From Capitulum mitella (taxonomy: Eukaryota > Arthropoda > Thecostraca > Pollicipedomorpha > Pollicipedidae): a stretch of DNA of 64,000 nucleotides. A model generated the notes under the pieces. It ran no database searches, had not been told where the DNA came from, and saw nothing but the letters and a program-made list of their open reading frames with translations. How positions within the stretch are numbered: the first letter of the stretch is position 1; the number at the start of each line of letters is the position of its first letter. Of the stretch, positions 35,501 to 47,500 are shown piece after piece. A program made the translations under genes and the position numbers. Where the stretch lies: contig CP099849.1 in assembly GCA_030062745.1 (NCBI GenBank), positions 20,104,144 to 20,168,143 of the forward strand. Direction: 5' to 3'.

Positions 35501-38500
35501 TAACGGGCACCAATTTCAGCGTCCTCTTTTTTGGTGATGGGCTTCGTGTCATGGTTTTCAATGTTCATTCTTTGAAAAACAATCGTAGTTACCAAAATAA
35601 GCAATTAGCGGAGCTTTATTCGCGCAAGCCTGTTTATTATCGAACTGGACAATTTCTTCAACCTAACTCTTTTACCCAATGGTAAAAGAAAAATCAAACG
35701 AACATTAGTGCGTATTCGGCTGCATTTTGAGCTATTCGCTGTTAACAAGTTCACTTGAAAGAAGAAAAAAGGAAAAAAACGAAGAAAAAGAAAAAGAAGT
35801 TCCAGTGGACAAGTGAACAAGTACCAGCTATACGCACTGACGTTCTCGGGAGAAGCTTCACTGGTGTTCTCGGTAATCGTGTGGTCAAAGGGTCGATAGC
35901 ACCAGCCATGCACATGCATGTGATCTCATAGTAAACAACTGTACTCACGTGTTCAGAGGACGAACCGTCCCAGCTGTGCAAACGAACGTGGTCTCGGGGT
36001 AGACACCAACTGTACTCACGTGCTCACAGAGCACCAGCTGTGCTCATCCACGTGACATCGGGGTAGACCACGCCAGATGCACTCACGTGCCCCAGGGCGA
36101 ACAGTCTTAGCTGTGCATACGCACGTGGTCTCGGGGTAGACAGCACTAACTGTACTCACGCGTTCACAGAGCCGAGAGGACCAGCTGTGCACACGCATGT
36201 GGTCACGAGGTTGTCTACCTCGTGACAGCTGCACTCACGTGTTCGCAGGGCGGACAGTACCAGCTGCCCTCCGGAATGCTCAAGAGCGGCGGACGCACGC
36301 AGTTGGTGTGCCAGCCGCTGTTGCAGCCGTCGCAGAGCAGGATGTACTCGGGGTGGTCGCCATGGCCGCACTTCCTGCACAGGTCCTCCTCGTCCAGCTC
36401 CTCCTCGGCCTCGTCCTCGTCATCGTCCTCGTCCGAGGGCTGGGCGGCGGCGTCCGGCGCGGCGGCCGGCCCGGACCCGCCGCGGTCTGCCGAGGAGATC
36501 CGGCGATATCAGCAGCGGCCGGCCATCCGACGGCGGCAGCGGGCCCAGAATTAGGCCGCAGCAGTGACCGCTGAGATCAGTCTACCAACGCAGACTGCCG
36601 CAGTGCAAAACAGCATCACGTTCACCAGGAAAGACTGCTTCGTTACTGCAATTTCTGAGGTTTCGGGCACGTCAATCACTAGACCACTGACAGCCAGGTC
36701 TTAAATTCTCGCTCTTGAGACCCTCTCCCAAAACACTCCACCAAAGTCCACCTCAATGAGACCAAAATGGAACCACCGAGCGGCCCCAACCCTAGCGAAA
36801 ACCAACACTCACCTGAGCAAATACACGCGGAGCGCGTACGGACCGGCGCGGCCACTGACCTGCCACGCGCGCCTTTTTCCGGGCGGAGCGGGCCGTGCGG
36901 GCGTGCTGGACGGGCACGTACTCCTGGTCGTTGTCCGACTCGGGCGAGAACTCGTGGTCCGAGCGGAAGATGTCCTCGTCGCGGGCCTCGTGGTGGGCGA
37001 ACAGCTCCATCTCGTCGTCGTCCTCCTCCGAGCTGGAGCTGGTGACGAGAAGGCGGAGTCAGACGCGGCGCCGGCACACAACAGCCCACTCCGATATCCA
37101 GGCGGCGTCATTTTCACGGCTGAATCGCGCCGTAATGCCGAATGGAACCGAACGGCAAGGCATGATAGATACACCGAAACGAGACCAACGTGGCAGTACC
37201 AGAAACGTAATGTGCATACCGGTGTTGATAAAACGGTTAAGCTTTCTCATGATCTCACGACATAACGTTCCCCCTTTCCCGATGTATAGACGCAACCACA
37301 AATTCGGAAGAACCAGCACAGATCAGTTATTTTCCACCACTGGCCTCCACATGGACGCACATATCTGCAGCAAGACGGCCTGGCCTCTGAACACTTTACG
37401 GACAGAAAGGTACAATTATCGATCTAGTGCATAAACGACATTAATGTTTTCGTTAAACGCGAATAATGTATCCCCATTCCTTACTCACGAATCCAACTGA
37501 TACCACATGCCAACTAACGATTGCAATCTAATCAAAGATCAGTGGATACACGCCAGTCTCAGCAGCTAATGACTTCCCTGCGACGACTAAAAACACCACC
37601 ACTGTCAGTGGTACGACAACGCAGCGCCATCGCTCACCTGGTTCCTGATGAAGACTGCCAAGGGTCGTTTCCAGTCTTCTTCTTTTTCTTCTTGCGCTTC
37701 TTCTTCTTGGCCTTCTCCTCTTCATGCTCCTTTTGGGCCTTCTTCTGGCGGCGCTTCTTCTTCTTGTCCTTGCGCTGGGCGCGCCGGTGTTCGCGCTCCT
37801 GCTGGCGCAGTTTGCGCATCTCCGACTGCTCCTTGAGCACACGCAGCCGCTCCTCCTCGTCCACCCTGCGCTGCTCTTCCTCCTTTTCGCGCAGCTTGGC
37901 CACACGGGACGAGCGCCGCCGGCCGGCGCCTCCCTCTGCGGGCACGGACGGCGCCGGTCACCGCCGGGCACGGACGGCGCCGACGGTACTCACAGCCGGC
38001 GGCAGGACGGCGCCCGCACGGGGAGAGCGGACGCAGCGGGAGCGCGCCGTCCGGCTCGGTCCGCGTCTGGCAGCCAACGTGCCAAGCAGCGCCCACAGAC
38101 GCGACGCCAGGGCACGATCACCCCGCACCGTGGGCCGTCACGACCAAGGTCAATGGCAAGGGCACCGGCCTGCACGTTCCACGGCACGGGTATTACGTCG
38201 CAGACTGGAAGACGAATCGAAAGTGCTAAGCTTGCGACGCAGACCAGGTGGGTCATTCGTTTACGTACGATCATGCACCAAGGAACCGTGGCATGCAGGT
38301 TTTCTTTTTGACGGGACTATAAGCATTCAGGATCATATATCAAAGGACAGCACCAAAGTACAATAACAACGCCGGAAAACGGTTTTTCGTTCTTGTTGTA
38401 GACACTAAATTTATCACCGGAACAAGCAATTTTACGAGCCAGATAAAAAAGTCGGTACACACCAATGCAAAAAACACAGAAAATCAACTCCGAATGCGTA

Positions 38501-41500
38501 GCGTACCACTCAATTTGTCCATATTAGTCCTCTGTAACAATGTCTTGGACAACAAAGTTCTTGGTGTCTGTGCACAATAGTTCTATTTCCAATCCTGCGT
38601 AAAAATACCATGCATATATTCACAGTCCATCCTTGAAGCATCTCCTCGAATGATCAAGGCAAAGCAAAGCCACGACAAGCGTCACCTACCGTCTCCATCC
38701 GGTTCGACTGGCAGCAGGCTGTCCAGTTCACTCTTCCTCTTCCTGCCTCGTTTCTTGGCCGCCGGCGCCTCCTCCTCCTCCTCCCAGCTCGCCGTTGTCC
38801 TTCTTCTCCTCGGCTTCGGGCGGCGGCTCGGCGTGACCGTTGTTTCCCGTGGCGCTCCGGCTGGTCCGGCGACGCTGCACGCCGTTTCCGACCTCACAGA
38901 GGGCGCCCCAGCCGCTGCCTGAGACCACCAGCGGCGGCTCCTCCACGGCTTCACTGACCCAGCCGGGCGGCACACCGCCCTCACAGTCCGCTCCCGCCCC
39001 GGAGCCGGACACCACCAGCGGCGGATCCTCCACGGCTTCACTGACCCAGCCGGGCGGCACACCGCCCTCACAGTCCGCCCCCGCCCCGGAGCCGGACACC
39101 ACCAGCGGCGGATCCTCCACGGCTTCACTGAACCCAGCCGGGCGGCACACCGCCCTCACAGTCTGCCCCCGCCCCGGAGCCGGACACCACCAGCGGCGCC
39201 TCCTCCACGGCTGCACTGACGTCATCCGGGGCCGTGCCCGACGTGTCTACGCGGGGCGAGGCCTCACCGGCCGCGGCCGCCGCCGACGTGCCGTCGCTCG
39301 CCTCCGAGCCGGTCACGGCGTCGTCCCGCGACGTCGCGTCGTCGGCGGACGGCGCCGGGCCGGCGGCCGCCGCCTCGGACGGCGAGTCGGCTGTCTGCGC
39401 ACCGCCCGGGCGCGGCTCCGGGTCCGACGAGTCCGGCAGGGACGGCGCCGGACTGGCGGCGGCCGCCGGCGGCCGGCCGTCGTCGGCGGCGCTGCTCGAC
39501 ACGCGGTCGTCGGCCTCCTGCGCCGGCCGGTCCCGGGCCTCTTCGCACCGCTCTTCGCCGACACCAGATGACTCGGGACTGTCCGGCCCGGCCTCGGGGC
39601 CCGCCGTTGCGTCGCCGCTGGACGCCACCGCCTCCGTGGCCGTCGCCGGCGCGCAGGACTCGTCTGCCGCGGCGGACGAGGCCGTGTCGGCGGCGGAGGA
39701 GGCGGCGGAGGTCGCCGGCGGGGAGGCCGCGGCGGCGGCAGCCGGCTCCTCGCTGGAGGACGGATTCGAAGTCGATTCGGCGGCGTCGCCACCTGTCCCG
39801 CCCAACTCCTCCTCCGGATCCCGCGGCCTCAAGACTGCTGGAGTCGGCCGGTTCCTGACCGGGGCTGTCGGGCGCAGGGTCAGCCTGAGGACGATGGCTG
39901 GTTTCCACCTGGTCCGCGTCTCCGCCAGCCAGACCACTTCCTTCCGGTTCTGTCGCAGCCTCAGAGACCTCATCGGCCACCGTGCTTGTGTCTGCCAAGG
40001 CGGGCTCCGAACTCCCCGGCCTTGGGCCCTCCAATTTTTCAGAGCCACATTCCAAAGACGCCATTGCCACGGTGGATGCAACCAATGTCTCGCGAACAGG
40101 CTCCGAAGCCTCCGTATCACAGCCCAGTGTTGTGCTTTCTGCGGCTTCGCCAGCACTGTCTCCAGATGGCTTTGTGAGGGCGGAGTCGGCCTCTCCAGAG
40201 CATGCTTCTCCGGAGGGTTCCGATTCCGTGGGACCCGGCACCGCTTCTGAAGTGACCCTGGCACCTGCGTCGTCAGCGACATCGTCTGGCCGCGGCGGCG
40301 AACCAGAGGGCTCATCACGCTTTAATTCGGACGCTTCCGACGTTGAAACTTGCTCCAGAGGCTCTTCCACGCGCAAGGCGGCAGTGGCCACCCTCTCATC
40401 GACAGACGAGCACACGTCCGCGGAGCTAACTGGCACGGAGTCGGTCGCTGAGGCCGGCGCAGACGCCTCAGCGGAATGTGAGACAGCGTCAAACGTGGAG
40501 GCAGCCATCTCAGGCCTCTCCTCAACCTGGTCAACTCCAGCGGCAGGACGAACTGCCGCTTCAGAGGGCTGCGGCTCGGCCGACTCGTCGCCATTCTGTT
40601 TGTTCACCGCATCCCCAGCCTCGCCGTCCGGCTCGGCCTCCGCCGTGTCCAGCCGGGAGGACTCGCCAGCCGAGGAGGGCGCCTCCTCCTCTTCCTCTTC
40701 AGCCGGGGCTACTCCTGTGTCTGGCTCAGCCTCTTCAGGCGCACCCCCTGCGTCCGCGGCCGCCGCCTCCGACTGTCGGGGCTGCGAGGCCGCAGCCTGG
40801 TGCTCCGACTCCGCGGCCGACTCTGGCTGCGACGACTCCGCCTCCGCCGAGGTGGTCAGCGGCGCCGGGGACGGCGCCCGCTCCTGCCGAGCTCCGGAGC
40901 AGACGCTGCTGTCGGCCGCCGCCCCCTGCTCCGCCGCCGCGGCGACCTCCTGCCGGCCAGCGCCCACTGCGTCCGACGCGTCCGCGGGAGCTGCCTCTGA
41001 CTCCGCGTCCTCCGCGACGGTCTCACCAGTCTCCGCCTCCGCCACAGCTGCGCTGTCTGCCTGACAATCCCCTGACGCCGTCGGCTTGGTGACGCCATCA
41101 GGAGACGCCTCCCTGGTGACTTCTTTGCCTGGCATCGCCGTCCGCTCGACATCTCCGGCCCCTTCACAGTCCTCGACTGAGGTGGGCTGGATTTTCTCAG
41201 AGGCCTCCGCCTCCGCTTCCCCTTCCGCTTCCGCTTCTGCTTCTGCTTCCGCTTCTGTTTCCACTTCCGCTTCTGCTTCAGCTTCAGCTTCTGTTTCTGC
41301 TTCTGCTTCCGCTTCTGCTTCTGCTTCTGCTTCTGCTTCCGCCTCCGCCGTCTCCTTGGACGACAGGTCTGCCGCTGCCTCCGAAGTGGTCTCGGGTGCG
41401 GTCGGCTTGGCCGCAGCGCCGTCCGCCGCCCCGACAGAAGCGCTGACGCCCGTTCCCCCGCCGGGCACGGCTTCCGACGGCAGATCAACGGCCTGCCCGG

Positions 41501-44500
41501 TCTGATCGTCGCTGACATCCGGCTCCGGACTCTTTGTACCCTCAGCATGGTGCTCACTCACTGGCTTACTCGCGGCCGGCGCCACAGGCGTAGAAGAAAT
41601 ATCACTCGAACTGCGGTCCACTTCCGCAGGCTCCGCACCTGACTCTATCAACACGCGACCAGTATCCGCGGCGCCGCCCACCACCGCTGTCGCGTGCTCC
41701 TTCGCGTCATCAGGGGAAGAATCCGTGGGCGGCGCTGACACGTCACTGGCTTTGTCTGCCACGGTTGGCACGTTCGCGACCGCGGCGCCCGGCCCCGCGC
41801 GACGGGCCTCGCTCGACTCAACGTCACTCGAACAGTCGGCGGCGAGCGCGCTCGCCGGAGTCGAGTCCTCCCGAGTATGGGTCTCGTCCTTAGCGTCTAA
41901 CGCTAATGGAGCCGTCATAGGCTCGCCCGACTCCGGGTCCACGTCCGGCCCCGCCGCAAGCTCAGCCTTCACGTCCGTGGCGGGAGCGGGGGAGCCTGGC
42001 CGGCACACCTCGCGGTCAGAATCCGCCTTCGCTTCCACGGCAGCAGCTGGCGGCTCTTCTTCACTGCCAGCCGCTGCTTCGTCCGCGGCCGCTATTTCTT
42101 CTACGTCAGCTCCTGCCGTCTCGTCTTCGTCAGCCTCATCTGTCTCCTCTTTGACCGCGACTGCTGCGTCCTTCTCATCCGCACACTCGCCGTCGCCCGC
42201 GTCCTCGACGTCTTCCCCGGTCTCCTTCTCCACCTTGGCCGAGGCCGTGCACCTGGCCTCCGCACCGGCGGCCGGCTCCGCGTCGTGGTCGGCCGACTCC
42301 TCCGACTTGAAATCGGCCGCCGCCGGTGTGGCCTCCGCCGCCGCCTGCTCCCGGTCGGGCGGCTCCTTGGCCTCTGGCGGCTCGCGTTTGGCCTGGTGGC
42401 GGTCGGCCGGCCGGGGTGGTGCCGGCACCTGGAGCAGCTCCTCTTCGCTGTTGGCCTGCGAGTTGTCCTCCGACTTGCCCTGCGGCGAGTCGGACTGCAG
42501 GCTCTGGATCAGCGCCACCATGCTCTCACGGTCCCTGCAGGTGCCGGCGAATACAGTCAGGTCTTCGGCCAGGGAGCAATGACATGCCGTTTCCCCACCT
42601 ACATTGTGGAATACTATACTCTGATGCGTGATACTTCATGGTTTTTCCTGTTCAGCAGGGACGAGTTAATGTTAAGAAATTATCACTAAAATACACATAA
42701 GCTTTCCTGATAAGCAGTACAGACGTCCCTTACAAAATACTTCAATAAGTCATGCAGAAAAACCGAGCAATGATGTTATGGGTTCCATAATAACTTAACA
42801 GACTAAAGTGCTGGACATGGCAACCTATAACAACACTTAGCACATGAAGACTCTGCTACAATGGATCAGAAACAGTGCTTGACAGGCATGTTCAAATGGG
42901 GACAATCACAATGGCAACAAATGCAAGCTGACTTACTCAGCCACCACCTGCCAGGTCTCATCGTCAATGTCCTCTTTGTAGATGCGTAACTGACAATCCT
43001 CATCCAGCTGGTACCAGTAGTTATTGCCATGCCTGTCACGCCCCAGAGGCTGCAAGCGGAGCACTGTGGCTGTTTCCTTGTTCACTTCATCCTTGAACTT
43101 CTTGTTGCGGTCAAACTGCACTTCACAAAGGTTCTGGAACAAACGCATCATTGTCCACAGTGGAAAATTGCCGGAAAAGATGATATGCTGAGAGAACACG
43201 TCACTGGCGATGTTACAGGCAACTATACTACATATGGCTAAGCAGAGAGGCCATTCTTGCTACAGCACGGTCAAGGAAGGACTATGACAAATATCGTCAA
43301 TGCTCACCTTGAGGACCCGCAGCTTGACAGCAAGGTCTGCCTGCTTGTAGCCAAATCTCTCCAGCTCCCAGGCATCCTGTTTCGAAATGGGCCTGCAGAA
43401 GCTGATGAGTGCTCTCTCCCACAGGTCTGGCTTTACTTGGCGTCGCGCCTTTCGCATCAGGCGGATATGGAAGTGTTTCAGGGCATCGTGTACTGGAATT
43501 ACAATAAGTGTCACGTAGAGCATCCTGATGCAGTCAGGAGGCAAAACATGTTAAAATGCTTGCCATATATTAAGGTTCTAGACCAGTTTTCTAGCAGTCA
43601 TGTCAAGGTGTAAAATGGTTCTTAAGTTTATGTTACAAATGGCAGGGATTTCAAACCATACCAATGATTACTTGGAGTAGATGGAAAAGAAAACACTACT
43701 GATGGAAAACCATCCATTAAGCCTAATGTAATGCAACAATAGAGTGACTTTCATTTATCTCTTTTCCATACCAATATTTCACTTCTTCATGTTAAAAAAT
43801 GATAACATGACTTCCATACAATTTTTCAAGTTTCCATTTTCATTAAAAAATTCAAATATGAAAGCTGCATAGTGACCAATCAAAAAATGAATACATAAAG
43901 CATGCACCTGAATATAAAAGAACAGCAGGCACAGTTTCAAACAATGAAACACAATCAGAAGTCCGTGCGACCACAAAATAGTTCAGAAGGAAATGGCATG
44001 AGACCTTGCAACAGAATCAAAATCTTAATGGTTTGCAACACATCCTGTGAAGAGCAAGATCCTACATCTTGGTCCCAAGAACCCTAGACAAGAGCAAAGT
44101 TAACTCAGAAGCTCCTTAGAGCAGGATGCTATCGCGAAAGATTAAGTCTTTGCAGATGAACATCTTAGGCTTCGTATGCAGGCAGCAACAGCTGCAACAT
44201 GAGCAAGTAAGTCCTGGGATTCATCAGACAGTCCTACAAAAACATCACAGAGGAGACGATGCCACTGCTGAACAAGATGTTGGTAAGACTGTTCCAGGAG
44301 TATGGGAACATTTTCCAAAGGCCCTTAAAAAGGGAAGACCAGCTGCTAGTTGCAAGAGTGTATTCGACTGCTCCTGGAGTATGGGAACATTAACTGCCGC
44401 CTACCGTGACGCACTGTCGAGACCTTCGTGTCAGCCCTGGTTTTCTCACAACAAACTGTACTTCAGTCTACAGTAACGGAACCATGAAAAAATTTTCAAA

Positions 44501-47500
44501 AGTCAAGTTTCTCGGCGAGTCATTTTTGAATGACAGAAATGTGATCACATGTAAGTTTCTCGGCGAGTCATTTTTGAATGACAGAAATGTGATCACATGT
44601 AAGTTTCTCGGCGAGTCATTTTTGAATGACAGAAATGTGATCACATGTCTGACTAGGGGGAACCCGGGCTGGCTGTCTGCCGATTGGCCGGTCACCAGCG
44701 GCACCCTACATCTCGTGCACAGACTGCTATCTGGCGGCGAAACAAACTCAATCGCTGAAACGTTTGTCTGTAAGCGAATCATACGTAGCCGCAAAACGAA
44801 CCAGAACGAGCTCTTCCACCTGGCCAACTTCCACCGAGTCCGGCAAATTAAAACGAGTCGGCACTTCGCTCACCAAGCTGTGACAGGCCTCAACCATGTA
44901 CCACATGGCATGATTGACCTGAACGTTTTTAAGACTGCTATAAGGCATCACTTCGTAGAAGAGAATGGCTGTGACTGATTATCACGTGATTCGTGCTGGT
45001 CACTGATGTTAAGCTTTCACTGGTTATACCCTTTGTGATTCACAAAATGTTCCTTATTACTGACTGAGAGCATGCATGCCCATGTGGCTGCATTACCTAG
45101 TGCTTCATCCCATTTTTTGAGGGGCTTTTTGACCTTGGAATGTGATAGCCATGCATTTTCTTTTGCAAGAAAGGAATTTCTGGTGCCTTGTATTATGCTG
45201 CAGTACAATGAAATAATAGTCCATGGATTCAACAAGGAAGACCAGCTGCAACAGAGCAGTGTCATGAAATGAGGCTTGTGGATTAAGCACAGCACCAGCT
45301 ATATCAAGACTGCCTGCAAAACCCTAAGAATGCCCTCCCTTGCCCACAAGACACATGGGTGACACAATGACATCAATATTCCATTCAAGTTGATGAATGG
45401 TCACCTTGGTCTGCATCTGGAGGACTTCTTCAGGGAGCCAACAATGGACACCAGAACAGGTCACAATCAGGTAGGTAGCAAAACCTCAGATGAAATCAAG
45501 AGTGCCAAGGGGCCATCTGGGAGTTTGTGCTGTGGAAAACTGGAATGGTGTGCAGAATGCTGTAATTAGGGCCCCATCCCTGCACCAGTGTAAGTTTCAG
45601 CTGGATAAGCTCTTGGCACCTCACCAGTATGACTTCCCCATTTCAATCTGAGTTATAACCAGGGAATGTCAAGAGCCTGATGTGATCAGATTTAACAAGT
45701 CCCTGGCCCTTGGAAGTCCTGCCCATAGAAGGCAAGACATGTTGCACATTTTCATGACATCATGCACATTTTCCACACCTTCAACATTAGGACAAGGGAC
45801 ATCCATCACTGTCCATTGTTTGGTTAAGAATAGACATAAAATAAACATCTCCATGCAATGCCCACTGAAACATGTTAATTACACAAATGCTTCTACCTGA
45901 TGCACATTATACATCTTTCAAGTAGAGAGGCACCGGGCCATAAAACAGGGCAGGTTTTGGTGACATCTTCTTAGGAAAGAGTTGAGGCCTGGGACCAGTG
46001 TTGGGGAAGCCTTCAAAAACTCCAGGCAGAACTATCAAAGTTGGAAGCACAGACCAACTAAGAGCAGCTCAGAGTGTTCAGGGGCAGTGGTTTGGATTAA
46101 AGCACACACCACCACAACCTTCCTACAAAAACATCATACAGCTAGCAACAGCACCAATACACTATGGTCATCTGAAATGCATCACATAGTTCACTTTCAT
46201 AGCAAAAAGCTATGGGATGACTTCTGCCAATTTATGGTTTACAATGCAATGTGGCCTTGATATGGTGAGAAACCATATTTTATTACACTGGTTTACATAC
46301 ACTGTGTACATACATTCGGCTCTGCAAAGGACAGCTTACTGCCCCATTTTGGAGTAAAACTCAGTCTGTACCTAGCATCATGTTGACCCCTGTGAAATGG
46401 TCTGCAGACTGAGAGTAACATTTATTTACTGATGACTTAAACAAGAATAGGCCTAGAGGGAACTAGCAGACATATCTCTACTTCAGATGTAAGGACAGTT
46501 GAAGAGGTAGAACATAAAACAGGGAAAATACATAAAAAGCCTAAAAAGATTCCCCACACAGAGACCAGGTTACTCTTATGGGCAAAATTACCTATATTAG
46601 CTATGTATCATGCATACACATGGTCAATGCATGCATCCATCTTCATGAGACAAGACCTACAATACTGAAATGCTTGTGAAAAGGAAGAAAAAAGCTTCTG
46701 CTCCAGTGATCATCTAAGGCTCCTGTTTCATGTTAGGTCTCCACTTTATTACAGCTCAATGCTTGTGTATTTGGACAGACAGGTTGCTACAGCAACTGGA
46801 AAACATATATGGATAAGGCATGATAACAAAAACAGCCACAGAGCAGCACAATACAACAGGAATTTTTTATTTACTGAAATGCACTTAGCCTGGCCATGTA
46901 AAAAACATTAGAGCACCAAAAATGTTCAAAAAACCCTACAATAAGCACATCTTAAATATGTTGGTGACAACAGCCCCAGACATCATATGAAACCATAGCA
47001 TGTATATATGGCTGGAACTTAAAAAAACTACTGGGAGGAGAGGCCCACATAGGATTTCACACTGTTTCTTTTTAGTCATTACCATAGGCCTAAAATTCAC
47101 ATTAAAACCCTTCAATATTGGGACAACCCAAACCTCCATCCCCACAATCACCAACAATGCATGGGCAATCCTTTAGAAGCGCACGCCATAAACCAAGCAC
47201 ACTGGATGACACATATACGGCGCGCGTGGCAAAAGGAGACGTCAGCTGTTGCAAGAAACGGCAACACTATGCACTGGAGCTCCAAGTCGTAGATCACCTA
47301 CTATTCGCTCTTGTTTTACACAGTAGGTTAGGTTAGGTTAGGTTAGGTTCGGTTCGGTTAGGTTAGGTTAGGTTAGGTAAGGTTAGGTTAGGTTAGGTTA
47401 GGTTAGGTTAGCGAATAGTAGGTGATCCACGACCCTGGAGCTCCAGTGCATAATGTTGTTGTTTCTTGCAACAGCTGACGTCTCCTTTTGCCACACGCGC

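Larger units (their letters stand above)
30303..36238 (-). other. Rsf1 intron 7 (5.9 kb), host of a nested P450
   Basis: This intron lies between the PHD exon and exon 8. It contains the complete P450 on the opposite strand, junction copies at 35930-36235, and an A/G-rich run at 35757-35800. I recognise nothing else in 33,520-35,900. Confidence 0.8.

Noticed and set aside
39234-41064. Long plus-strand frames (338 and 360 codons) rich in Ser/Ala
   Set aside because: They are antisense shadows of Rsf1 exon 4. The minus-strand reading joins homologous exons in phase and the plus-strand reading does not.
44406-44978. 190-codon frame treated as a gene
   Set aside because: About a quarter of it is the 48-bp triplication. 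The rest has no recognisable motif and it lies antisense within Rsf1 intron 1.
47322-47410. True chromosome end suggested by TTAGG repeats
   Set aside because: The array is short, flanked by inverted arms, and sits inside an intron with unique genic sequence on both sides.
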